Shown here: in pieces, positions 26,035-34,332 of the stretch
Position numbering within the stretch: the first letter of the stretch is position 1
How the letters are laid out: each line of letters starts with the position of its first letter
NCBI RefSeq assembly: GCF_021739025.1
Contig: NZ_JAKKOT010000003.1
Location: forward strand, 682,001-746,000
Direction: 5' to 3'
Origin: Gordonia liuliyuniae
Lineage (GTDB): Bacteria; Actinomycetota; Actinomycetes; Mycobacteriales; Mycobacteriaceae
Length of the DNA: 64,000 nucleotides
The notes under the pieces: model-generated
What the model saw: the letters and a program-made list of their open reading frames with translations, nothing else
Told to the model about the DNA's origin: nothing
Databases searched by the model: none
Program-made: the position numbers and the translations under genes

Positions 26035-26870
26035 GGCAGGGTCCTCAAGTCAGAGTCGGTGATATCGGGCTGGGCTATCGACTCCGGGCTGTCGAAGCCC
26101 AGGAGAGTGTCGGTCCGGTCATGGCCGAAGGCGGCTGACCGCAGAATGTCGATCAGCGCGTCGTCGCGGGCGTCGACGATGGCGATGACCGACGCGGCAC
26201 CCGCGACGAAGAGCTCGGTGATCGCAGCGTGGACGTCCGCGGGGGTGTGGACTCTCGAGGAGAGTCTCGTGAAGTCGACGGAGCCCACGCCGTCGACGAT
26301 TTCGTCGGTGAGAGATTCGCCGAGGACAGCCCACCGGTCGTCGTGCTCCCGGCCGTGGAGCTTCCGATCGTCCGGGCGTCGGTAGACCGACGCCGACGGC
26401 AGCACCATGTGGTGGCGTTCGCCGAGGGTGATCGCGCCGAACCGGCGAGCGAGGCGGAGTGCCGCGGGATGAGAACCGTACGCGCCGGCGACGATCCGGT
26501 CGAGGCCCTGGCGCGCATCGAAGACGTTCTCGTCGAGTGCCGCCTCGACCGCCGCGGTCGCGACACCCGTCGACCGGTACTCGGGTGCGACCACCAGGTC
26601 GAGAACTCGCGCCGCCGTCCCGGGCCTCATCGTGATGACGCCTGCCAGACGGGTTCGGTCGGCGGTGCGGACCGACCAGCGGTACAGGCCCGTGCGGACC
26701 TCGATCGTCGACGTCGCCGACGGCGTCCGGAACGTGCGCGGTCGAGCGAAGCTCATCTCCTTGTCCAGCACGCGTGCGGCGGCGAACAGCTCCCGCGCGT
26801 CCGGACGAGGCGGACCGTCGTACGAGTCGAGGGTGACCAGGGTGTCGTCGACCACTGGGTCTTCTGTCAT
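26031..26870 (-). CDS. Tandem GNAT-fold protein (Rieske-linked, copy 2)
   Basis: A 279-residue protein with two GNAT-like halves. The first half shows LAGVITMRPG, then LDLVVAPEYRSTGVATAAVE, a plausible acetyl-CoA-binding R/QxxGxG/A region. The second half ends in FGHDRTD, matching FQHDRTD in the protein at 6248-7195. The gene overlaps the Rieske stop (ATGA at 26867-26870) and the next ligase start, so it is locked between them in the operon. Function is unknown; a modifying or sensing role for the oxygenase product is inferred from repeated linkage. Confidence 0.7.
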   Translation of the reverse strand: MTEDPVVDDTLVTLDSYDGPPRPDARELFAAARVLDKEMSFARPRTFRTPSATSTIEVRTGLYRWSVRTADRTRLAGVITMRPGTAARVLDLVVAPEYRSTGVATAAVEAALDENVFDARQGLDRIVAGAYGSHPAALRLARRFGAITLGERHHMVLPSASVYRRPDDRKLHGREHDDRWAVLGESLTDEIVDGVGSVDFTRLSSRVHTPADVHAAITELFVAGAASVIAIVDARDDALIDILRSAAFGHDRTDTLLGFDSPESIAQPDITDSDLRTLP

Positions 26871-28051
26871 TGCGGCGAGCCGATCAGGTCGTCGATCAGC
26901 CGTCGGAACAGGTGGCTGGCGATCTCATTGCGGCCCAGCAGCATCGGCCCTGCATCCAGATTATTCATGGACCTCTGCGAACCGTCGAGGATCGGGAAGT
27001 CCTCATCGTGCAGGATCGCGATGAGCAGCCCCCAGTTCTTGGCCCAGCGCTTGCGCCAATGCTCGGGCTCGAGGCCGCTCGCTTCGATCGACGGCGCCAT
27101 GATGCGCATCTGCATGATGGACTGTCCCGGATCGGCGCCGACCGGTCGGAAGGTCAGCAGCTCGAAATGCGTCGCATGCTTGAGCAGCATGGTGTTCGGT
27201 GCGAGATAACAGCTCTCGATGGTGTGGGCTTCCATCGACTCGTCCCACTCGACATCGTGACCGATGAACTGGTCGAGGGTCTTGCGAGCGGTGAGGAACC
27301 AGAATGCGCGACCGAAGTCCTCCAACGCGACGGCGTTGGTGTGGAGCATCTTCCCCGCGGTGTTCGGGTGCGCGTACTTGACGTGGTAATTGTCCAGGAA
27401 GCCGTCCTGCATGATCTTCCAGTTGGTCGGGCGGCGGTAGGTGTGCGGGTCGATGCTGACGAGATCGGCGATCCCGTAGGACGCCATGATCGCGTCCATC
27501 TCGGGGCCGAGCCACTCGGCGACGTCGATGCTTGCGTTCGGGTTGTCGATGACCCAGACGAATCCGTGACGTTCTTCCACCGGTATCTCGACGAGGCCGT
27601 ACTGCGAACGGTCGAAGTCGCCGAATGTGTCGTCCAGGGTGACCGTCCGCAGCTCGCCCGCCGGGCCGTACGACCACCGGTGGTACGGACACGAGAACAG
27701 GCGGCATCTGCCGGACTCCTCGGCGACGAGTTCGGCTCCGCGGTGTCGGCACGAGTTGACCAGTGCTTTCACGCCGCCGTCGCGCTGCCGGATCAAGATC
27801 ACCTTGTTGCGCGGCAGCTCGGCGGTCACGAAGTCGTTCTGCTTGGCGATCTCGGACGAGTGGGCGGCGACGAACGGGACGGCGCCGAACACCCGGTCGC
27901 GTTCGAGTTCGGCACGCAGGGTGTCCGCGAAGTCGGGTGCACTCGAATCGGCGATCTCCGGCCAGAGGTCGGTAGTCGACGAGTCGAGGTGGCCGAGGAG
28001 CCCGCGGAGCGCGCGTGTTCGCAGGTGGTGAATGTCGATGGCAAGGGTCAT
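26867..28051 (-). CDS. Rieske non-heme iron oxygenase, alpha subunit (copy 2)
   Basis: A 394-residue paralogue of the oxygenase at 5045, with strong similarity along the whole length. Rieske ligands are in SCRHRG and SCPYHRW; the mononuclear iron His residues are in DNYHVKYAH after NWKIMQDGF, and LHDEDFPIL follows later. It is the first gene of the operon Rieske-GNAT-ligase-TetR. Two family A palindromes precede it. The reductase is likely the one at 11574. The two copies may act on different ring positions or on related substrates, which is inference. Confidence 0.92.
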   Translation of the reverse strand: MTLAIDIHHLRTRALRGLLGHLDSSTTDLWPEIADSSAPDFADTLRAELERDRVFGAVPFVAAHSSEIAKQNDFVTAELPRNKVILIRQRDGGVKALVNSCRHRGAELVAEESGRCRLFSCPYHRWSYGPAGELRTVTLDDTFGDFDRSQYGLVEIPVEERHGFVWVIDNPNASIDVAEWLGPEMDAIMASYGIADLVSIDPHTYRRPTNWKIMQDGFLDNYHVKYAHPNTAGKMLHTNAVALEDFGRAFWFLTARKTLDQFIGHDVEWDESMEAHTIESCYLAPNTMLLKHATHFELLTFRPVGADPGQSIMQMRIMAPSIEASGLEPEHWRKRWAKNWGLLIAILHDEDFPILDGSQRSMNNLDAGPMLLGRNEIASHLFRRLIDDLIGSPQ

Positions 28052-28095
28052 GGTGACCTCCTATGTCGTTCGACGCGTGTTTGCCGTCACCATTA

Positions 28096-28112
28096 GACTA
28101 ATGGCATTAGTT
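28096..28112. promoter_or_regulatory. Operator family A site 6
   Basis: Half-sites GACTAA and TTAGTT with 5 bases between, about 45 bases upstream of the second Rieske start. An overlapping perfect 7-1-7 palindrome (CCATTAG-A-CTAATGG, 28090-28104) sits in the same stretch. Confidence 0.5.
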
Positions 28113-28144
28113 TATTTGTCAATGCCTTCGATGGGCCTTGGGGA

Positions 28145-28161
28145 AGCTAATGGTCATAGGT
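28145..28161. promoter_or_regulatory. Operator family A site 7
   Basis: Half-sites AGCTAA and ATAGGT with 5 bases between (TGGTC). It lies in the same gap as site 6, about 50 bases further upstream of the second Rieske operon, suggesting paired binding. Confidence 0.55.
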
Positions 28162-28207
28162 ATGGCCGGTCGGGAGGGGAGACGGATCGGACCATTCGAA
28201 TGAAGAA

Positions 28208-28235
28208 GGGCCGACCGGAATCGTCCGGTCGGCCC
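28208..28235 (-). terminator. Terminator of the crotonase gene
   Basis: GGGCCGACCGGA and TCCGGTCGGCCC form a perfect 12-bp stem with a 4-base loop. On the minus strand it is followed by CTTCTTCATTC. It lies about 20 bases beyond the stop of the enoyl-CoA hydratase gene ending at 28257. Confidence 0.75.
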
Positions 28236-28256
28236 TCCCCGGAGCGCGCTGGGAGG

Positions 28257-29063
28257 CTACTCGGCCCGCCAGAGGGGTGAGCGCTTCTCGGCGAACGCGC
28301 GCGGCCCCTCTTTCGCGTCCTCGCTGGTGAATACCGTGATGAGCTCGGTGGTGTTCGCTGCCCACTGGTCACTCTCGGCGGGGACGGCCCCGTCGACGAT
28401 GCCGACGGCCAGTCTCTTGGAGGCCTGGACGGCGAGCGGTGCGTTGGCGGCGACCTCCTCGGCGAGCTTGATCGCTGCGTCCAGGACGTCGGCGTCGGGC
28501 ACGACGCGGTTGACGAGACCGAGGTCGGCCGCCTGGCTCGCAGACACGGCCCGGCCGGTGAGCAGTATCTCCATGCCGATCTTCTTCGGAAGCGCGGCGA
28601 CGATGCGGAATGCGCCGCCGGCCCCCGCGATTATCCCGCGCTTGACCTCTGGGAGGCCGAATGTGGCACGCTCGGCGGCGACCGCCAGGTCGCTGGCCAA
28701 GACCAGCTCGGTGCCGCCGCCCAGAGCGGTGCCGTTCACGGCCGCGATGAGCGGTGTGCTGATCGGATGGGTGACGACGCCCGCGAAGCCCCACTTGCGG
28801 CGGGACCGGTCGGTCGCGTCGATGCCCTCGCCGCGCGCGATCGCCTTGAGGTCGGCGCCTGCGCAGAAAGATTTGTCGCCCGCGCCCGTTAATACGATCG
28901 CACGAATCTCGCGGTCGTTGTCGGCCTGATCGAGGGCGTCGCCGAGTCCGTCGGCGACGGCCGAGTTCACGGCGTTGCGTGCGTCCGGTCGGTTGATGGT
29001 GATCACGGCGACGTGGCCGCGACGTTCCACGAGGACGGCGGGGGTGGAGTCTTGTTCGGTCAT
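28257..29063 (-). CDS. Enoyl-CoA hydratase (crotonase family)
   Basis: A 268-residue crotonase. DKSFCAGADLKAI forms the oxyanion hole and LPEVKRGIIAGAGG includes a Glu at a usual catalytic place. The chosen ATG 29063 has a GAGAGA site upstream; an in-frame GTG at 29108 would add 15 residues without a ribosome-binding site. It is a single-gene unit with a family A site upstream at 29116-29132 and a terminator downstream. Confidence 0.88.
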   Translation of the reverse strand: MTEQDSTPAVLVERRGHVAVITINRPDARNAVNSAVADGLGDALDQADNDREIRAIVLTGAGDKSFCAGADLKAIARGEGIDATDRSRRKWGFAGVVTHPISTPLIAAVNGTALGGGTELVLASDLAVAAERATFGLPEVKRGIIAGAGGAFRIVAALPKKIGMEILLTGRAVSASQAADLGLVNRVVPDADVLDAAIKLAEEVAANAPLAVQASKRLAVGIVDGAVPAESDQWAANTTELITVFTSEDAKEGPRAFAEKRSPLWRAE

Positions 29064-29115
29064 GGTCTCTCTATCGGTGGTCGGTCGGGTGCGCGCAGCG
29101 ACGCTCACGCCATGA

Positions 29116-29132
29116 ACCGTATATGTATAGGT
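29116..29132. promoter_or_regulatory. Operator family A site 8
   Basis: Half-sites ACCGTA and ATAGGT with 5 bases between (TATGT), located about 50 bases upstream of the crotonase ATG at 29063. It lies between that gene and the long-chain acyl-CoA synthetase gene ending at 29172. Confidence 0.58.
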
Positions 29133-29171
29133 TTATTAGCGGTGGTGTTCACCGGTCGACATACTTCGCCG

Positions 29172-31019
29172 TCAGCGCTGCGAGGACGAGTAGATCTCCT
29201 CGATGACCGCAGCGTACTTCGACGCGACCCCGCGACGCTTGAGTTTCATGGTCGGAGTGAGCTCCTCCGAATCGGGCAGCCACTCGTCGTTGAGCAGTCG
29301 GTATGCCTTGACTTGCTCAATGCGGGAGAGCTGTTCGTTCGCCGTCGCGACCGCAGCGTCGACGGCTGCGATTAGGTCGGGGTCGTCGACGATCGCCGCA
29401 GGCGAAGCGTCGGCGTACCCGTGCGTCGTGGCGAAAGTGCGGGCCGCGTCCGGGTCGAGCACCAGGAGTGCGACGTTGTACGGTCGGCGATCGCCGATCA
29501 CACACGCCTGTCCGATCAGCGGGTTTGCGCTCTTCAGTTTGCCCTCGATGTTCACCGGCGACATGTTCTTACCCGCCGCGTTGATGATCAGCTCCTTCTT
29601 GCGGTCGACGATCATCACCCAGCCGTCGTCGTCGATGGTGGCGATGTCGCCGGTGTGCAGCCAACCGTCGCCGTCGATCGCCTCGGCGGTCTTCTCCGGA
29701 TCTTTGCGATAGCCGCGCATCACGTGGGGGCCGCGCAGCAGCAGCTCGCCGTCGGAGCCGAGTTTCGCCTCCGTGCCGGGCTGCGCCAGCCCGACCTTGC
29801 CGACGCGGATGTCGGTCGGAATGTTGGTGAACCCCAGCGCACCCGTCTCCGACATGCCGAAGCCCTCCTGGAGGGGCAGGCCGAGCGACAGGAAGAACTC
29901 GTGCACCGCAGGTGCGATCGGGGCTGCGCCGGTCATCAACAGGGCGACGCGGTCGAAGCCGAGCTGGACGCGCAGCGGCGCGAAGACTGCGGCGTCGGCC
30001 TTGGCGACTCGGGCCGCGAGCTCCGCCGGCAGGGGTTCCCCTCGCTGTCCGAGTCGTACGGCGTGCTCGGCGTCGGTGATCGCGGCGAGCGTCGGCTCCC
30101 GCTGCGCGTCGGGCAGTGAGCTGAAGCGGGCGAGCAGTGCGGCCCGCAACTTTTCCCAGATGCGCGGGACGCCAAGGAACCACGATGGGTGAGCGGCCGC
30201 GACGGCAGCGAACACCTGCGATGCGTCGCCGACAGTGGTGATCGGCCAGCCGGTCACCGTCGCGAGGTAATGCGAGAACACCCGGTCAGCGGCGTGGGCG
30301 GTAGGCAGGTAGGAGATGGCTGCGCCGTCCGGCGCGAAAGGGAAGCGAAGATTACATGTATGCATCACGAACATCAGGTTCGCGTGCGTCAGCTCGACGC
30401 CTTTGGGGGCTCCGGTGGTGCCGGACGTGTAGATGAGCGTCGCGACGTCATCCTGCGACACGTCCGACCACGTTGCGGCATAGTCGAATTCCTCCGGTCG
30501 GCGTGCCCGGAGGTCGTCGAACGTGAGGACCTGTGCATCGCCAACAGACGAGGGGAGGTCAACGGGTTCAGGACCGGGGTCGGTCACGACGATGTAGCGG
30601 AGCGCGGACGGCGCGGCGTTGGCGATGACATCGAGGAACCGGCGTTGCGCGATCACCACGGAGTTCTCGGCGTTGCCGAACAGATAGCTGATCTGGTCGG
30701 GCGCCGACGTCAGATAGATGGAGAACGGCGTCGCCGCTAGGTGCAGCGCAGCCATGTCGACAATGTGGAACTCGGGACTGTTCGGGAGCATCACAGCGAC
30801 CGTGTCGCCGCGGCCGATGCCGATGCCGGCCAGGCCGCCCGCGACCTCCTCGACTGCTGCGGCGTACTCGCGCCACGAGAACTCTCGGTCCTCGCCGAAC
30901 GCGATGAGCGCGGTCTGCTCCGCACGACTGGCGACTGTCGCCTGGAACGCGGCGGGCAGTGTCGCACTGGCGACGCCGGGACCTGCCACGACGGTTTCGG
31001 TGGTCTGTGCACTGGACAT
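29172..31019 (-). CDS. Long-chain acyl-CoA synthetase (FadD15-like)
   Basis: A 615-residue AMP-forming synthetase of the long-chain type. The P-loop YTSGTTGAPKG, FGMSETG, HTGDIATIDDDG and DRKKELIINAAGKN are present. It is longer than the two 506-residue ligases and belongs to another ANL subfamily. ATG 31019 with TGAGG upstream is chosen over ATG 31031. It lies downstream of the monooxygenase gene (49-base gap) on the same strand and may be co-transcribed from the family C promoter. Confidence 0.9.
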   Translation of the reverse strand: MSSAQTTETVVAGPGVASATLPAAFQATVASRAEQTALIAFGEDREFSWREYAAAVEEVAGGLAGIGIGRGDTVAVMLPNSPEFHIVDMAALHLAATPFSIYLTSAPDQISYLFGNAENSVVIAQRRFLDVIANAAPSALRYIVVTDPGPEPVDLPSSVGDAQVLTFDDLRARRPEEFDYAATWSDVSQDDVATLIYTSGTTGAPKGVELTHANLMFVMHTCNLRFPFAPDGAAISYLPTAHAADRVFSHYLATVTGWPITTVGDASQVFAAVAAAHPSWFLGVPRIWEKLRAALLARFSSLPDAQREPTLAAITDAEHAVRLGQRGEPLPAELAARVAKADAAVFAPLRVQLGFDRVALLMTGAAPIAPAVHEFFLSLGLPLQEGFGMSETGALGFTNIPTDIRVGKVGLAQPGTEAKLGSDGELLLRGPHVMRGYRKDPEKTAEAIDGDGWLHTGDIATIDDDGWVMIVDRKKELIINAAGKNMSPVNIEGKLKSANPLIGQACVIGDRRPYNVALLVLDPDAARTFATTHGYADASPAAIVDDPDLIAAVDAAVATANEQLSRIEQVKAYRLLNDEWLPDSEELTPTMKLKRRGVASKYAAVIEEIYSSSQR

Positions 31020-31067
31020 GTGTGGCCTCATCTGGAGTTGGGGTCGACAGGAGGGAAGGGGACGAGA

Positions 31068-33077
31068 TTAGCGAGTTGACGGTTCTGAAGTGACGGGCGC
31101 AGCAGTCTTCTCGGTGACGATGTAGTCCGCCTCGTCGGGCTCGTGGACCCGGGCCCAGTAGTCGATGTAGCGCCACGGGCTGTTGGTGACGATGCGCCCG
31201 CGGTCGTTGCGGTAGTACGTGGTCGTCCCTCCGTAGTCCCAGACGGTGCGGGCCATCGCCGCGTCGAGTTCCGCGTTGTAGGCGTCGTGCACATCAGCGC
31301 GGACCTCGACACTCGCCAACTGTCGGTCGATCATCGTCGCGACGAGGGCGGTGACGTGCTGGACCTGCATCTCGGTGCCTGCGATGACCGTCCCGCCATG
31401 TCCGGTGTTCGTGTTCGGCCCGTACAGGCAGAAGAAGTTCGGGAATCCAGGGACGGTGATGCCCAGGTACGCCCGCCCGTCTCCTTCGCCCCACACCTCG
31501 TGGAGGTCACGGCCGTCGCGCCCCTTCACTTCGATCGAGCCCAACACGTCGACCGCTTTGAATCCGGTCGCGAGAACGAGGACGTCGGCGTCGTGGTCCA
31601 CGCCGTCGGCGGTCCGCACGCCGGTCACCGTGACCGTCTCGATGTTCGCGGTCACCAGCTCGACGTTGTCGCGGGTGAGGGTGGAGAACCAGCCGGCGTC
31701 GATCAGAAGACGTTTTCCGTACGGGGGATAGTCGGGCACGCTCTCGGCCAGCAGTTCCGGATGCTCGGCCAATTCGTGTTCGATGTACTCGGTCAGGTGC
31801 GCGCGCAGCCGGTCGTTGGCCTTGTTCACCGCCCGGCCGAGGTGAGGGTAGTCGGGGTCTACTTGCAGCAGCTTCCACACCTTGTCTCCCATCCGCCAGA
31901 ACAGGCGGGAGCGGTACCACGCCACGTAGAACGGGACATGCGCGTTGAGGAAGCGACTGGCGTCGTCGACGGGCTTGCCCTTCAACGGGTGTGGCATCGC
32001 CCACTGCGGGGTCCGTTGAAAGACGGTGACGTGGTCCGCGATCGTCGAGCTCGCGGGTACGAATTGCATCGCGCTGGCGCCGGTTCCGATCACCGCGACA
32101 CTCTTGCCGGTGAGGTCGATGGAGTCGTCCCAGCGTGCCGTGTGCAGTGCGGGGCCGGCAAAAGCGTCGAGGCCGGGGATGTTCGGAACACTCGGCTGGT
32201 TGAGCAGCCCGACAGCGCTGATGACTACGTCGGCGGTCAGAGTCTCGGAGGGGTGGTCGCCGTCGGCCGATCCGATGGTGACGTTCCAGCTCGACGTCGC
32301 CTCGTCGTACGACGCGACGTGCACTTTGGTCTGCAAACGCGCATGCGCGTGGACGTCGTGCCGGTCGGCGAGGTCGTTCCAGTACGCGTCCAACTCCGAT
32401 TGCGGTGCGAAGTAGGCCGACCAGTCGGGTTTGGGATCGAAGGACAGTGCGTAGAGATAGCTCGGGGTGTCGACCCCGCAGCCGGGATAGGTGTTCTCGT
32501 GCCAGGTGCCGCCGACCGAGTCGTTCTTGTCGACGATGGTGTAGTCGATTCCGGCCTGCCCCAGTCGAATCGCCATCGCGAGTCCGGAGATGCCTGCGCC
32601 GATGATGACGACGTGGAACGGTGTCGACGGCGGGACGGCGGGCTCGCTGTGTCGCGGGGCCAGGCCCATCTCCTCGGCGAGCAGTCGGCCGTACTCGGGG
32701 GCGATCGGCTCGGCGAGCATCACGGACAGGATGGACGCGATTCGTTCCGGGGCGGGCGGTTCGGCGGGGACGGTGGTCTCGCCTGCGCGCCACCCCCGGA
32801 GGATTATTCGCGCGTGGGCTCGGATCTGCGCGGCCGTAGCCTCGTCGAAGCCGCCGGAATCATGATCGCCGAGATCCTTCGGCGCGGTCGGTAGGTAGGG
32901 CTCGCTGATCCATTGATCGTCACCGGTCAGCAGCGCCAGTGACCCGAGAAGGATCGGCAGATTCGCTTGCGCGAGGGCGGCGTCGAGTTCGGCGTCGGTG
33001 AAGTCGGGGGAGGGGGCGAAAGCGCCTGCGGGCTGCGCGCCCCAATTGGGATTCGGGAAAGTGCTGGACTGCGGCAT
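31068..33077 (-). CDS. Flavin monooxygenase of the Baeyer-Villiger type, with N-terminal extension
   Basis: A 669-residue flavoprotein. An N-terminal helical extension of about 150 residues precedes the FAD motif GAGISG; the Baeyer-Villiger fingerprint appears as FAGPALHTARWDD, and the NADPH motif GTGASA follows. The extension places it with long monooxygenases such as 4-hydroxyacetophenone monooxygenase. It would insert oxygen next to a ketone to give an ester or lactone that hydrolases in the region could open. The promoter -10 (TATGGT) ends 7 bases before ATG 33077, so the mRNA is probably leaderless; ATG 33089 is therefore unlikely. Confidence 0.88.
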   Translation of the reverse strand: MPQSSTFPNPNWGAQPAGAFAPSPDFTDAELDAALAQANLPILLGSLALLTGDDQWISEPYLPTAPKDLGDHDSGGFDEATAAQIRAHARIILRGWRAGETTVPAEPPAPERIASILSVMLAEPIAPEYGRLLAEEMGLAPRHSEPAVPPSTPFHVVIIGAGISGLAMAIRLGQAGIDYTIVDKNDSVGGTWHENTYPGCGVDTPSYLYALSFDPKPDWSAYFAPQSELDAYWNDLADRHDVHAHARLQTKVHVASYDEATSSWNVTIGSADGDHPSETLTADVVISAVGLLNQPSVPNIPGLDAFAGPALHTARWDDSIDLTGKSVAVIGTGASAMQFVPASSTIADHVTVFQRTPQWAMPHPLKGKPVDDASRFLNAHVPFYVAWYRSRLFWRMGDKVWKLLQVDPDYPHLGRAVNKANDRLRAHLTEYIEHELAEHPELLAESVPDYPPYGKRLLIDAGWFSTLTRDNVELVTANIETVTVTGVRTADGVDHDADVLVLATGFKAVDVLGSIEVKGRDGRDLHEVWGEGDGRAYLGITVPGFPNFFCLYGPNTNTGHGGTVIAGTEMQVQHVTALVATMIDRQLASVEVRADVHDAYNAELDAAMARTVWDYGGTTTYYRNDRGRIVTNSPWRYIDYWARVHEPDEADYIVTEKTAAPVTSEPSTR

Positions 33078-33084
33078 ACGCCTG

Positions 33085-33114
33085 ACCATACAATGTGTTT
33101 ATACGTGGCGTCAA
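33085..33114 (-). promoter_or_regulatory. Promoter of the monooxygenase gene with family C operator 1
   Basis: On the minus strand TTGACG, an 18-base spacer and TATGGT. A family C operator (CCATAC-N5-GTTTAT, 33086-33102) overlaps the -10 box. The same GATTGAC...AACAC...TATGGTCAGG layout recurs in front of the phosphotransferase gene at 55008. Confidence 0.65.
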
Positions 33115-33143
33115 TCACACACGAAAGAATTCATACATGGTAT

Positions 33144-33160
33144 CCATACAACATGTATGG
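33144..33160. promoter_or_regulatory. Family C operator 2, perfect palindrome
   Basis: CCATAC and GTATGG are exact inverted half-sites with 5 bases between (AACAT). TATGGT at 33156-33161 would be the -10 for the acyl-CoA dehydrogenase at 33168, again with only 6 bases to the ATG. Bound repressor would cover the -10. Confidence 0.68.
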
Positions 33161-33167
33161 TGAGGCT

Positions 33168-34331
33168 ATGAATGCAAAGAGACAGCAGCCACGGTCGGTC
33201 TACGACGCCGAACACGAACAGTTCCGCGTCAGTTTTCGGCGCTTCCTCGACTCCCGGGTGGTTCCCGACTACGCGAAATGGGAAGCCGACGGCGTGATTC
33301 CGCGCGCGATGTTCGCCGAAGCGGGTTCGCACGGATTCTTGGGAATGGCGATCGACGAGGAATTCGGCGGGGGCGGCGTCGACGACTTCCGGTTCAACGC
33401 CGTGATCGCCGAAGAGATCGCCCGCGCGGGCGTGATGTCGTTCGGGATCAATCTGCACAACGACATCTGCGTCCCGTACTTTCTGCGGTACGCCGATGAC
33501 GAGCAGCGTCGCCGCTGGCTTCCCGGGCTCGCTTCGGGCGAACTGATCGCCGCCATCGCGATGACCGAACCCGGTACCGGCTCCGACCTGGCAGGCATCA
33601 CGACCACCGCGGTGCGCGACGGCGACGACTTCGTGATCAACGGCGCCAAGACGTTCATCTCCAATGGCATGAACGCCGACCTCGTGATCGTCGCCGCCCG
33701 CACCGACACGGACGGAGACCGGCACAGCGGGCTGTCGCTGATCGTCGTCGAGCGCGATACGCCGGGCTTCTCTCGTGGCCGGAACCTCGACAAGATCGGC
33801 ATGCACGCGCAAGACACGGCGGAACTCTTCTTCGCTGACGCGCGTGTTCCCGCAGTGAACCTGCTCGGCGATCCGGGATCGGGCTTCAAAGCGCTCGTCT
33901 CGAACCTCTCCCAGGAACGGATGACGATCGCGGTGGCGAGCGCCGCCGCGGCGGCGCACGCCGTCGAACTCGCTGCGGTGTACGTGAGCGAGCGGACCGC
34001 ATTCGGCAGGCCGCTGTCGGCCAATCAGAACACGCGCTTCACCCTCGCCGACTGCCATGTGCAGACCGAGGTGGTGCGCGCGTTCGTTGACGACTGTCTG
34101 CGCGAACACGTCGCAGGCGTACTGAGTCCCGACCGTGCGGCGATGGCCAAACTCGCCGCCACCGAAGCACAGGGCGTCGTGGTCGACAAGTGTCTTCAGA
34201 TGTTCGGCGGATACGGCTATATGGCGGAGTACCCGATCTCACGGGCCTACGTCGACGCCCGAGTGCAGCGGATCTACGGCGGCACCAGCGAGATCATGAA
34301 AGAGATCATCGGAAAGTCGATGGGGATCTGA
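33168..34331 (+). CDS. Acyl-CoA dehydrogenase (first of a pair)
   Basis: A 387-residue FAD-dependent dehydrogenase with AMTEPGTGSDLAG, the QERMTIAVAS segment, CLQMFGGYGYM and IYGGTSEIMKEI. Start ATG 33168 fits a leaderless transcript from the -10 at 33156-33161; an in-frame ATG at 33153 overlaps the operator. A second dehydrogenase starts right after its stop, so the two may act in sequence or assemble together. It is divergent from the monooxygenase gene and shares its regulatory gap. Confidence 0.9.
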   Translation: MNAKRQQPRSVYDAEHEQFRVSFRRFLDSRVVPDYAKWEADGVIPRAMFAEAGSHGFLGMAIDEEFGGGGVDDFRFNAVIAEEIARAGVMSFGINLHNDICVPYFLRYADDEQRRRWLPGLASGELIAAIAMTEPGTGSDLAGITTTAVRDGDDFVINGAKTFISNGMNADLVIVAARTDTDGDRHSGLSLIVVERDTPGFSRGRNLDKIGMHAQDTAELFFADARVPAVNLLGDPGSGFKALVSNLSQERMTIAVASAAAAAHAVELAAVYVSERTAFGRPLSANQNTRFTLADCHVQTEVVRAFVDDCLREHVAGVLSPDRAAMAKLAATEAQGVVVDKCLQMFGGYGYMAEYPISRAYVDARVQRIYGGTSEIMKEIIGKSMGI

Positions 34332-34332
34332 T

